Assembly (NCBI GenBank): GCA_025175895.1
Contig: JAKLTH010000283.1
Coordinates: 1,550,001-1,614,000 of the forward strand
DNA length: 64,000 nucleotides
Source of the DNA: Wurfbainia villosa
Lineage: Eukaryota > Streptophyta > Magnoliopsida > Zingiberales > Zingiberaceae
Direction of reading: 5' to 3'
Shown: positions 1-9,865 of the stretch, one piece after another
How positions within the stretch are numbered: the first letter of the stretch is position 1
Layout of the letters: each line of letters opens with the position of its first letter
Translations under genes and position numbers: made by a program
The notes under the pieces: model-generated
What the model was told of the DNA's origin: nothing
The model's database searches: none
The model's input: the letters and a program-made list of their open reading frames with translations, nothing else

Positions 1-381
1 AGCTCAAGAAAAATATAATTTCGATGGTCGTCGACCATCCGATCTCGACCTAGGTCATCTATAAGAAGTCTTTGGTCGGATCTACGCTTAAGATCATCCC
101 CGTAAAGAGGATACGACCTTACTTGCGCTCGCATACACGAGCTTACCTCAGTACTTACGTGTTGCTTCCGGCCTTCCACTCAATTCCTTCGGCTCCCTCC
201 GAAGTCTCTTGAGTGTCGCCCGACCACCGCGGCTTCCTTCGGGTGTCGCTAGCCTTCAGCTCCAGCGTTGAGACTTTTCTGCACACTTGATTTAGCTCAT
301 GAGATAACAATATATGCTTAACTTTGTATCGTTTGCTATAATCAAAACTTAGGTTCGACTTAGGTGCCTACTGCACCAACA
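1..381 (-). repeat. 3' LTR (partial, cut by window start)
   Basis: Aligns with 7456-7826 of the complete LTR. It ends (plus strand) in CCAACA at 376-381, next to the polypurine tract. It carries a 10-bp insertion (about positions 83-92) absent from the other LTR. All 11 substitutions between the copies are transitions. Confidence 0.95.
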
Positions 382-396
382 ATCTCCCCCTTTTTG
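382..396 (-). other. Polypurine tract (plus-strand primer site)
   Basis: A purine run on the minus strand directly abuts the 3' LTR terminus, the expected PPT place. Similar CTCCCC(C)TT tracts recur at about 513, 531, 574, 651 and 796. Confidence 0.85.
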
Positions 397-1277
397 ATTT
401 ATGGCAAACCCACATACAAAGTTAAGTAAATAGCAAGCATGAAGAGTAATAATGTGCATGAGAAACAAAAAATATGAAGATTAAGTTGGAGTAGTAAGGA
501 TTTTTTTCAAGTACTTCCCCTTGAGGAAACCTCCCCCTTGATCGAGGGTGAGTCTTGAAGAAAGACCTTAATCCTCCCCCTTGAGGGTTGCTTTAAGTAA
601 TTAACATTACTTAAAGTTGGCCTTAGTAAAACGTTTTAGTTAAGCCCTTTCTCCCCCTTAACTTTGGTAAAATTAAGCCCTTAGTAAAATTCTTTGGCTT
701 TTTGGTAAAAGTTAACTAAGTTTTAACTTTTGGTTTAAATATGAAGTAAGAGTTAAGTTATCAAAAAATTTTGACCCCTTAATTTTGGCCTTTTTCTCCC
801 CCTTTTGCCGTATATCGAAAAGAGTAAGGGGTGTGTGGAAAACAAAAAGTGTTAAATTTAAAGTCCAAGCATGTTCCCCATTTTTTATATAAAAAAAATA
901 ATATACTGAAAATAAACTCATCTATAAAATGTTCGACTCATATTTGGCTTGATTGATATGTAAGATCAACCAGTCCTGGTCAGAGTCGGTTAGTATGTAT
1001 GATTATACTCCGTGGTTCATAGCGATGCACTAGCTCTACATCTGGAACCAGAAGTAAGGTCCTAACATCTCACGCCCATCTACGTGGCAAAGTACACAAA
1101 CACATTAGTCCTATGTGTTGTGAGATGTACTGGCTCCTTAAATCTATAGGTGCATGATATCTAAGGTATGTCCTATGCTAGTTCCATAAAAATGAAATTT
1201 AAAGAAATAGTAGTAAGAACATATAATTTGCATGTACCTATTCTATTACGCACATGCCCAATTTTCGTCTTAATAGA
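397..1277 (-). other. Non-coding 3' region of the retrotransposon
   Basis: Lies between the RNase H remnant and the PPT. No ORF of family-like composition is visible and there is no recognisable envelope-like gene. It holds several extra purine-tract copies. A 69-codon ORF at 712-921 has low-complexity composition and I do not accept it. Confidence 0.6.
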
Positions 1278-1820
1278 CTAAATTCGCGGGTAGGGGTTTA
1301 GTAAATAGATCCGCCAAGTTAGACTTCGATTCGACGATTCGAGGTGTATGACTCGCTGGCCAACATGTTCTCGAATGAAATGGTGTTTGACCTCTATATG
1401 TTTGGTCCTAGAGTGACATATCGGATTCTTTGTAAGATTAATTGAACTAATGTTATCTACGTGAAGTTTAGTATTCGTAAAGTCTAACTTAAAGTCGCGG
1501 AGAGTGTGCTTCATCCAAAGAAGCTGCATGACACACTCACCTATCGCGATGTATTCGGTGGTAGATAAAGCAACATGTGTTGTTTCATCGCACTAACTCA
1601 CTAGACTCGGTAGAAGTTGACACCAACCACTAGTGCTCTTTCTATCGAGCTTACTACCGGCATAATCCGAATCGGAGTAGCCGATTAGTTCGAACTCCGT
1701 AGATCTAGGGTACCAAATACCAACGTTAAGTGTGCCCTTAAGATATCTAAGGATACGCTTAACTAGGGTTAGGTGTGACTCCTTAGCACAAGTTTGAAAC
1801 CTGATGCACATACTTATCAT
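1278..1820 (-). pseudogene. Retrotransposon RNase H domain, broken
   Basis: Two ORF pieces (1593-1820 and 1278-1529) together cover the end of RT and the copia RNase H. The first has the LRYLKGT and GYSDSDYAG motifs typical of the copia RT/RNase H junction; the second has LHVDN, SRTKHIEVKHHF and a REHV stretch typical of its C-terminal half. A frame shift near 1820-1840 separates the first piece from RT, and a stop separates the two pieces. The end of the polyprotein is also lost. This is a decayed domain. Confidence 0.88.
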
Positions 1821-1839
1821 GAATAGGATGTCGGTCGAC

Positions 1840-3312
1840 TCAGATTAAGTATAGGAGACTCCCTATTACGCTCCTATAGTATTTTAAGTCAATGGACTTA
1901 CTTTCTAGGTCTTCTCCTATGTTAACATTTATCGCCATTGGGGTGTTTATTACCTTAGCGTCTTGCATTCCAAATCTTTTAATTAACTCCTTAGTGTATT
2001 TTTGTTGATATAGGTATATACCATCCTTAGTTTGTTTAATTTGTAGACCTAAAAAGAAACTTAACTCGCTTACCAAGTTCATTTCGAACTCACTTTCCAT
2101 GAGCGAAACGAACTCGTTTAGTAAGGTTGAGTTAGAGGTTCCAAAAATTATATCGTATACGTAAATTTGAGCTATGAATATTTCTTTACCTAAGGTTTTT
2201 ACAAAGAGAGTTGGGTCAACTAAGCCTTGGTTAAACCCTTTTGACTTAAGATGGATTGAAAGTCTCTCGTACCAAGCTCGAGGAGCTTGTTTAAGTCCAT
2301 AGAGAGCTTTCTTAAGTTTTAGAACATGGTCGGGTTTATCTAGATTTTCGAATCCGGGGGGTTGGCTGACATAAACTTCTTCTTTAATGTATCCATTTAA
2401 GAATGCCGACTTAACATCCATTTGAAACAGCTTAAATCCTCGATGTGCGGCATAAGCTAGCAACATTCGAATGGATTCGAGTCTAGCTACTGGGGCATAG
2501 GTTTCGTCGTAATCTAAGCCTTCGACTTGGCTAAACCCTTTGGCGACTAACCTAGCCTTGTTTCTAACTACTTCACCTTTATCATCAAGCTTATTTCGAA
2601 ACACCCACCTTGTTCCAATTATCGTTTTGTCTTTAGGTGGTGGTACTAACTCCCACACTTCATTCCTAGTAAATTGGGCTAGCTCTTCTTGCATTGCAAT
2701 AATCCAATCGGGATCAAGAAGAGCTTGTTCAATTGATTTGAGTTCTATATTTGAAATTAAGGAAATTTGACTAAGATTCCTATAGGATGCTCTAGTTCGA
2801 ACTCCTAGATTAGGATCTCCTATCACTTGATTGATAGGGTGGTTAGTTTGAATCCTAGATTGGGTTGGGTTTGTGTCACCTAATGCTTGATCAATGGGGT
2901 GACTTGGTTGAACACTAGTTTGGTTGGAGTCATCTATCACTTGATCAATAGAGTGACTTGGTTGACTTAGGTTAGGATTAACACTAGACCTGATCTCGGG
3001 ATCAGAGTTAGGTCTAGTATGAATCGGCTCGCTAATTGGGGTTGCCGGGGGTTTTGTAGGTTCGTGTCCTTCATCGAACACTACATTAATGGTTTCCTCG
3101 ACTCTAAGGGTGTCGTGGTTATATACTCTATAAGCTCTACTTGTAGTCGAGTATCCTAGAAAGATTCCGGTCGTGGTTTTGGATGTAAATTTTCCTAGGT
3201 AATCCTTAGTGTTTAGGATATGTACCTTACACCCAAATACCCTAAAGTACTTGATGTTGGGTACTTTATCGTGATAAATCTCGTATGAGGTCTTAAGGTG
3301 CCTTTTTACCAT
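1840..3312 (-). pseudogene. Retrotransposon integrase C-terminus plus reverse transcriptase, active site altered
   Basis: A 490-codon open stretch. It starts with the integrase C-terminal region (FGCKVHILN, GIFLGYS), then a variable linker with repeated PSHSIDQ-like units (about residues 115-165), then the copia RT (WELVPPP, ARLVAKGFSQ, YAPVARLESIR, FQMDVKSAFLNG, KKALYGLKQAPRAWYERL). The catalytic box that reads YVDD in active copia RTs here reads YVYD: the first aspartate is a tyrosine (codon at 2155-2157). The earlier catalytic aspartate in FQMDVK is kept. The frame is closed upstream by TGA and TAG codons at 3352-3354 and 3343-3345, and downstream by TGA at 1840-1842. Confidence 0.93.
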
Positions 3313-3351
3313 AAGGATCCTATTTTGGACATAGCATGTCGACTACTGGCT

Positions 3352-4299
3352 TCACGCCGAAAACCTATCGGGTAGGTCGTATTCGTTCAACATGGTCCTA
3401 GCGGCTTCTTGTAGAGTTCGGTTTTTCTGCTCCACTAGGCCATTTTGCTGAGGGGTCCTAGGACAAGAGAATTCATGGTGGTATCCGTTTAGGTTACAGA
3501 AGTCGGTGAACCTTTGATTTTCGAATTCACCACTATGATCACTTCTAAGTCTTTTAACCTTAAGGTCTTTTTGATTCTCGATTAATTTGAATAGATTGAT
3601 TAATTGATCTAGGGTATCATTTTTATATTTGATGAACCTAACCCAGGTAAACCTGGAGTAGTCGTCAATTATGACTAAACAATATTGACTTCTATTGAGT
3701 GACTTGGCTCCATGTGAATCGAATAGATCCATATGCAGGAGCTCAAGTACATTTGAGGTTCGTTCTTGGTTAGTTAACTTGTGTTGTGTCCTAGGTTGTT
3801 TTCCTTGTTGACAAGCATTACAGATTTTATTAACTAAGTTGTTGAGGTTGGGTAAGCCTCTGACTAAGCCACTCTGACTCATCTTGTGGACGAGTCTTGG
3901 GTGCGAGTGACCGAGTCATCGGTGCCACAACCATGATTCCTCTTCCTGTGTCATAAGACATTTGGCTGAGGAATTTATTAAGTTAATTGTATAAATGTTA
4001 TTTGTCCTAGTTCCTTTGAGTATTGTTTTAGCTGTTTTATTTGTTTTAATTACACATTCATTTTCTAAAAATATGATCTTATAGTTATTGTCACATAATT
4101 GGCTTACGCTAAGCAGGTTATATTCAAAATTCTCTACAAGTAATACATTTTTAATAACAAAATTCGAGTTAAGCTCGATATCACCTGATCCGATGATTTT
4201 GAGCTTGCCGTTATTCCCAAAGGCTACCGATCCTTGTCGTTTGAATCGAAGCTTTGTGAATTTGAGTTGATCCCGGCCATGTTCGAGCCACGTCAACAT
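3352..4299 (-). pseudogene. Retrotransposon protease remnant, GAG-pre-integrase and integrase core, interrupted
   Basis: One reading frame is broken by a TGA at 3916-3918. The upstream part has the end of the aspartic protease (GSVAFGNNGKLKIIGSG, NLLSVSQLCD) and the start of the zinc-binding HHCC domain. The downstream part has CNACQQGKQ, then the integrase core with its three acidic positions (HMDLF, RSDHSGEF and the glutamate in NGLVEQKNRTLQE). The protease DSG motif is not readable at the expected place near 4300: small deletions have scrambled it. Confidence 0.9.
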
Positions 4300-4309
4300 C
4301 CATTGATCC

Positions 4310-5014
4310 TACACACAAGGTGGTTGGATTGGATGTTAGATTTTTTAAATTGGTTGTAAGTTGTTAAACCTAGGTCATCTCACCTGTGTCTATATGATCA
4401 ATCATGTTATACTTATGTGTTTTGTGTGAGATGACTTCCAATTAAGTTGATTAAGTGTATTTAGGTTCAAGTAATTTTATGTTAGATTTGGATTTAAACC
4501 TAGGCTTGTCAAGTTTACCTTTTCAAGATCATGGCTTCCAGGTCGTGGCGAGGCACAGGGGCCTTCTTTTATCGGATCATCGACCACTTCCTTAGACAAA
4601 GTCATTTTCAAGAAAATGATGACTTGACTCACCTAAGACTATCTCCTAGTCTAACTGGTTATTTTTGAAAAGAGGCTCCCCGAGGCTCAATCTTTTCGAA
4701 GAATTTTAGTTGGTTATGTTTTTGAAAAGAGGCTCCCCGAGGCTCAATCTTTTCGAAGTTGATTATGTTCATGTTCTAAGTGAGTTCACAAGTTTTAAAG
4801 TACAAACTTTCTAAGTTAAAACATGCAATTTCTAAGTTAAAGCACAAACATTATAAGTTAAAGCATGCAATTTCTAAGTTAAAGCACAAACATGTTTTGT
4901 ACTGGCTCCCCCTAGACCGTTGAATCGGTTCGGTCTATCCACATAGTGGATTTGGTCCTTGGGAACCCAGTACGGGTTGGATCGTAGAGTTGAAATCAAA
5001 AAGTTCTTAGGGAC
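4310..5014 (-). other. gag-pol spacer with short tandem duplications
   Basis: No usable ORF. A unit of roughly 45-48 bp is duplicated (about 4657-4701 and 4711-4758). Each copy has the arms GAAAAGA and TCTTTTC around a GAGGCTCCCCGAGGCTC core, so it can fold back. A second short tandem (TTTCTAAGTTAAAGCA-type) occupies about 4808-4893. Confidence 0.6.
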
Positions 5015-6512
5015 CTATGCTTGGACATGTTTCCTATGTCGACTTACAATCGACATATACGACCTATTAGTCGTGTTTGAGTTAAACCCTAGTCCAGCCT
5101 TGTTGTACACGGCCCTTTGAGATCCAAGTAGGAGGTCAAGTCCTTTGGATCCCGAAGTGAACCTTTCCAACGTGTTCCTAAGATCTTCGACTTGACTTTT
5201 CAAGAGAGAGTTCTCAACTCGAGCTTTTGGCTCGAGTTGAGTCCTTCTCTTGAACTCGACTAGTCGAAGAGGTTAGGGAGACCTCGTGTTTGAGGAGTTT
5301 AACCTCCTCAACAAGGGTCTCGACCTTGGACTCGGACTTAGCTAACTTCCTAGACAAAAATCTAACCGTATTATGTAAAGTATTAAATAAAGTTCGACTT
5401 ACTTTAAGGGTATCTTTTGAACCGGATGCGTATCCGTGGCTTGACTTGAAGGTAGCTTCGTAGTCCGAGTCATCCTCAGGTTCTGACTCAAGTTCAGGCT
5501 CGGTCTCCGTGTCCGACTCAATTGATTTCGCCATGAAGACGTGGTCTTCGTCTTCTTCGGATGACGCTTCTTCCCATGTCGCGTTGAGGGCCTTCTTGTG
5601 CTTAGGTGCTTGGTGGTTGAGCTTGGGGCACTCGGACTTGATATGTACAAACCTGTTGCACTCATAACACCTAATATTGGAACTTTTAGGCTTACCTTGG
5701 TTGGGTCGAGTCGTGGTTCGCTTTCGTCCCTTGGCTATCCTTCGAGCTAGGTTCATTAGTTCGGCAGTCAACTCCGGGTCAACTTCTTCTTCGGACTCGT
5801 CTTCCTCCTCGGTTGGTGGTGGCTTGCTTGCGATTTTATTCTTCTTTGAACCTGCAAACAAGGCTATACCCCTCTCGGGCTCTGAGTTAGACTGCTCATG
5901 AAGTTCAAAATCCGAAAAGAGTTCATCTAATCTAATTTTAGAAAGGTCCTTGGAGACCTTATAGGCATCGACCATGGATGCCCATAAGGTAGTCCTCGGA
6001 AAAGAGTTTAGGACATACCTTATAAGGTCGCGGTTTTCGATCTTTTGCCCGATTGCGTGTAGGTTGTTGACGATGTCCTGGACTCGGGCGTGAAGTTGTG
6101 TCGCGGACTCGTGTTCCTGCATTTTTAGGTTATATAGTTTATTGAAAAGAAGATCACACTTACATACCTTGGCTTCGTCGGTCCCTTCGTGTAGCTCCAC
6201 TAGTTTTGTCCAAAGATCTTTTGCGCTTATGAAGGGGCCGACGCGATTTAGCTCCTCCTTGGATAGGCCACATTGAAAGATTTGCATTGCCTTAGCGTCG
6301 ACTTCGACTTGTTTTTTTGTTGCAATGGTCCATTGGTCATAATCCAAGGAGTCACCCACTTTATTAGTCGGAAGTGTGAAACCCGTTTGGATTATGATCC
6401 ACATCTCGATTTGGGTTTTAAGAAAGCATTCCATCCGACCCTTCCAATAACGGAAGTCATCTCCGTTGTAAAACGGAGGTCAGACGGTGCTAAACCCTTC
6501 GAGATGGACCAT
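5015..6512 (-). pseudogene. Retrotransposon gag (UBN2-type), broken
   Basis: The ATG at 6512-6510 opens a frame that matches the start of copia gag proteins, but codon 11 is TGA (6482-6480). The same frame then runs open from the internal ATG at 6434 to 5214 (406 residues). It shows a UBN2-like capsid region, a CCHC zinc knuckle (CYECNRFVHIKSEC), acidic Glu/Asp/Ser tracts and a leucine-rich, probably coiled-coil end (about residues 345-390). A further piece (5015-5203) in another frame continues the tail. Confidence 0.9.
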
Positions 6513-6718
6513 TAGAACAAAGAACACAAGGAGACGAAGGAAAAAAAAACTAGCAATGACAAAAACACACAAAAAGTACCAAGACTCGCGTCTTGGATTA
6601 GTAGTGCAGGAGTAAATTTAACAAAGCGAAATAAATCTGAAATAAACAGAAATAAAAGAAAAATAAATCTGTGAAAAATGGCTAGATTGGTGGTTTCACC
6701 AAATCTTAGCAACCCCCG

Positions 6719-6730
6719 GCTCTGATACCA
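6719..6730 (-). other. Primer binding site, initiator-tRNA-Met type
   Basis: The minus strand reads TGGTATCAGAGC two bases inside the 5' LTR. This is the standard plant copia primer-binding sequence complementary to tRNA-iMet. Confidence 0.95.
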
Positions 6731-6732
6731 AT

Positions 6733-7826
6733 TGTTGGATCGATGCGGTTCGCTAGAGGGGGGGTGAATAGCGATAAAAACTTTTTCTCGTTTCTTTCGT
6801 TAAAACTCGAGAGAAAATTAATTGCAACGGAAATGTAAAGTAAATAGAGACAAATAGGTTTTACTTGGTTCATAGCCTTCGACTACTACTCCAAGGCCCT
6901 AATGGTCCTTGACCACGCACGGAGGGCAAATACTAAACAAACTCCCTCTCGATGGAGATAGGAGTTAAACGAATACAAAAACTCGAGAAAGACTCAAGGT
7001 AGAGGGACACTCCCCCTCTCCTTGATATGATTTAAAGTTTGAAATAAAAATAACTTATACAAATTTAAAGATTATACCGACGACTTCAAAGATTGGAGGT
7101 TGAAGCTCTAGTCGTCGTCTCGGCAGCGCTTCGTCGTAGGAATGTCGGAGAGTCGGAGCGTATCGGAAGCACTTGGAAGCTTTTGAATTGATGAAAAACC
7201 CTAGGTTTGACCCTCCTTTTATAGCCTTTAAGCCCCTCATCGAATGGGTCTTTAGCCAATCACAAATGGGCACAAAACCCCTTGAAAAATGGTGATAACT
7301 CTTGACTACTCGAGGCTGATCCTTTGACCCGTGATCGGTGATGGCCATCACGATCGTGATGGCGATCGATCGATTCACCTTCGGCGAATGATTGTTTGAC
7401 GGCAGTCGAGTCCTCCAAGCTGGCAGTCGACTGATGCTAGCTGCAAGGCAAGGTTAGCTCAAGAAAAACATAATTTCGATGGTCGTCGACCATCCGATCT
7501 TGACCTAGGCCATCTATAAGAAGTCTTTGGTCGGATCATCATCCCCGTAAAGAGGATACGACCTTACTTACGCTCGTACACACGAGCTTACCTCAGTACT
7601 TACGTGTTGCTTCCGGCCTTCCACTCAATTCCTTCGGCTCCCTCCGAAGTCTCTTGAGTGTCGCCCGACCATCGCGGCTTCCTCCGGGTGTCGCTAGCCT
7701 TCAACTCCAGCATTGAGACTTTTCTGCACACTTGATTTAGCTCATGAGATAACAATATATGCTTAACTTTGTATCGTTTGCTATAATCAAAACTTAGGTT
7801 CGACTTAGGTGTCTACTGCACCAACA
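6733..7826 (-). repeat. 5' LTR, complete (1,094 bp)
   Basis: Bounded by TGTTGG (6733-6738) and CCAACA (7821-7826), the perfect terminal inverted repeat of copia LTRs. It holds the palindrome CAGTCGACTG at 7424-7433. ORFs inside it (e.g. 7055-7378) are LTR sequence, not genes. Right flank is ATTAT. Confidence 0.95.
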
Positions 7827-8260
7827 ATTATTATATTTTTGTTTCTTTAAGCCAAAAAATCCTAATTAAAAGGGTAGTTGTCTGACAAATATTATAAAAG
7901 GAAGGTGTCGTTTAGTCTATTATTACCGATCATAAAATAAATGGAAGTCATTAATCAAAAAAAAAAAAAAAATTATTTGTCTTCAATATATAATATGAAA
8001 AAGATAAATAATAAAAAATATATTGTTCAATTCAAAATTAATGTAATAGAAAAATAGATACTTTAGTCTCTAAAAATTAATTCTTTTTCGTTAGTACAAC
8101 TTTACTTCGCGGTAACCTACAGAGGGAGGGACAGATAGAAGTCGTTAATTATTTATATAATTGTTTGTAGCCGACACAATTTACTTCTAAATAATACTTC
8201 ATTTAATTTAATCAAATATTATATATATATATATATATACATTACATCAGGCGTTGACTT
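7827..8260. other. AT-rich spacer between retrotransposon and P450 gene
   Basis: No ORF or recognised element. It holds an A-tract near 7960 and a (TA)n run at about 8221-8240. It probably includes the 3' UTR of the minus-strand P450 gene, whose poly(A) site I cannot place. Confidence 0.5.
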
Positions 8261-9865
8261 TCAATAAGGAACCTTCATCTCGTTCGAGTCACATGGCGGC
8301 GCCGCCGGCGAGCGCAGAACAAGTCGAACCCTCAATGGATTCTTCATGACGGCCAAGAACTCCTCCTTCTCAGCCATGTCCACCTCCTCCTCCTCAAATT
8401 CCGCCTTCCACTGCCACTTCCACACCAGGTTAGCCACAAAGTAGCGCAGGTGGAGCATGGCCAGCCCCGCCGCCGGGCACGCCCTCCGACCAGCACCGAA
8501 CGGCATCATCCGCATCTCCCTCCCGCTCATCGCCGCCTCCACTCCCTCCCCCTCCCCTTCCCACCTCTCCGGCCGGAAGGCTTCAGCGTCCTCCCACGCT
8601 TCCTCCCACCCCGGCCCTGCCACCTCGAATATGATCTGCACCGTCTTCGGTATCCGGTACCCGCCCAACGTCGCCCCCTCCGCCGTCGCCGTGTGTGGCA
8701 ACAGGGACTTCCCCGGCGGGTGTCTCCTCATCCCTTCCTTGACCACCGCGTCCAAGTAGGGCATCCTCTCCAAATCCTCCTCTGCGATGTCCACTCTTCT
8801 TCCTCCGCCCACCGCTGCCTCCATCTCCTCCACCAGCTTCGCCTGGACGTCCCCGTGCTTCACCAAATTGGCCATGATCCACTCCAGCGCGGCAGCCGTG
8901 GTCTCTGTTCCTGCATCGAGAAACTCTCCGCAAAGCGCCATGATATCATCCTCCCCGAGCTTCTTCCTCATCCCTTCGCCGTCGAGCTCTAGGTCGAATA
9001 GAGAGTCCACGTAGGATTCCACGCGTTCCCCCGGTTTCGCACGGTTTTCCCGACGAGCTTTGATGAGAGGGACAAGCAGCTCCCGTTGCTTCCTCTGCAT
9101 CTCCTCCACCGTCCGCAACCTCCGCCAGAAGACGCGCTTCGTGATGCTCGGCGCGAACGCGACGACGACGAGCTTGGTGCTGGAGAAGAGCAGCAGGCTC
9201 CGCTGCGCCTCCATGATCTCCTCGATGGCTTTCTCTTCTAGTTTTTCCCCGAAGCACATGAAGAGCAGCAACGCGTACAGGCAGAAGTGGAAGCTTTTTC
9301 TGACTACGGTCGGGCCGCCGCCAGACTGCTGGCTCAGACGTCGGACGAGGAGCTCGAGCGCCCACACGCGCGCCTCCGCGAAGTGCGCGACGCGCGAGGG
9401 GTGGAGGACATTGCCGACGAGGTTGAGCCGAAGGCGGCGCCACGTCGGGCCGTACGCCGCGGTGGAAATCCGGTGGAGGCCGCCTTCGAGGAAGCGGAGG
9501 GCAGGGGGAATCGGGTAGCGGTCTGCGAACGTTGCGCCGAGCTCGACCAGGGCCTCGTGCGCGAGGGCGGGTCCGGCGACGAGGACGGTGGTGAGAGAAC
9601 CCATGCGGAGGGTGACGATGGGGCCGTACCGGGCGTGTAGCCCCCTTTTCGGGTCTTTGGTTTTGCCGGAGTGAAACATCCGGCGCCAGAGAAACCAGGG
9701 GATGCTGCCGAGGCCCGGCACATCCGGCGGCCCGGGTGGGAGCTTTGTCGCTTTATGGCTTGCGTCGTTGTTTGCCGACGAATTAAAGTAGATGAGGAGG
9801 GAGAAGACGCCGGCGATGAAGCAAAGCGATAGAGGGATGAGCAGGGAAGCGATAACGGTCTCCAT
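8261..9865 (-). CDS. Cytochrome P450, CYP89-like, single exon
   Basis: 534 residues, intact, starting at ATG 9865. Residues about 5-27 form an N-terminal membrane anchor, followed by the proline hinge KLPPGPP (about 41-47), as in ER-bound plant P450s. The oxygen-binding I-helix motif is AGTETT (318-323), the K-helix is ExxR (E377, R380), the PERF-type motif is FRPERW, and the haem cysteine is C463 in FGAGRRACPA. MRMMPFGAGRR and the following AMLHLRYFVANLVW point to the CYP89/CYP77 group, best CYP89A. In that family Arabidopsis CYP89A9 acts on chlorophyll catabolites, but most members have no known substrate, so none is proposed. Oddity: the glycine two residues after the cysteine (CxG) is alanine. 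A TATA-like ATATAAGA lies on the minus strand near 9925-9932. Third codon positions are very GC-rich. Confidence 0.93.
   Translation of the reverse strand: METVIASLLIPLSLCFIAGVFSLLIYFNSSANNDASHKATKLPPGPPDVPGLGSIPWFLWRRMFHSGKTKDPKRGLHARYGPIVTLRMGSLTTVLVAGPALAHEALVELGATFADRYPIPPALRFLEGGLHRISTAAYGPTWRRLRLNLVGNVLHPSRVAHFAEARVWALELLVRRLSQQSGGGPTVVRKSFHFCLYALLLFMCFGEKLEEKAIEEIMEAQRSLLLFSSTKLVVVAFAPSITKRVFWRRLRTVEEMQRKQRELLVPLIKARRENRAKPGERVESYVDSLFDLELDGEGMRKKLGEDDIMALCGEFLDAGTETTAAALEWIMANLVKHGDVQAKLVEEMEAAVGGGRRVDIAEEDLERMPYLDAVVKEGMRRHPPGKSLLPHTATAEGATLGGYRIPKTVQIIFEVAGPGWEEAWEDAEAFRPERWEGEGEGVEAAMSGREMRMMPFGAGRRACPAAGLAMLHLRYFVANLVWKWQWKAEFEEEEVDMAEKEEFLAVMKNPLRVRLVLRSPAAPPCDSNEMKVPY

Larger units (their letters stand above)
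1..7826 (-). mobile_element. Sirevirus-like Ty1/copia LTR retrotransposon, 3' LTR truncated by window edge
   Basis: Read on the minus strand, the order is 5' LTR (6733-7826), PBS, gag, protease/integrase, reverse transcriptase, RNase H, a non-coding 3' region, PPT, and 3' LTR (1-381, incomplete). Integrase before RT marks Ty1/copia. The long gag with a zinc knuckle and coiled-coil tail, the long LTR and the repeated polypurine tracts fit the Sirevirus (SIRE/Maximus) lineage. The coding region has several stops and frame breaks, and a key RT residue is changed, so it cannot be autonomous. The LTRs match except for 11 substitutions over 371 aligned bases and one 10-bp indel. The far target-site duplication lies outside the window. 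Confidence 0.95.

Noticed and set aside
712..921. Possible envelope-like ORF of the Sirevirus
   Set aside because: Only 69 codons, low complexity, in the PPT-rich non-coding region.
7827..7831. ATTAT as Sirevirus target-site duplication
   Set aside because: The partner flank lies outside the window, so it cannot be tested.
8450..9640. Several 100-180-codon ORFs on both strands across the P450 gene
   Set aside because: GC-rich shadow frames of a clearly recognised P450 exon; Arg/Pro/Ser-rich with no motifs.
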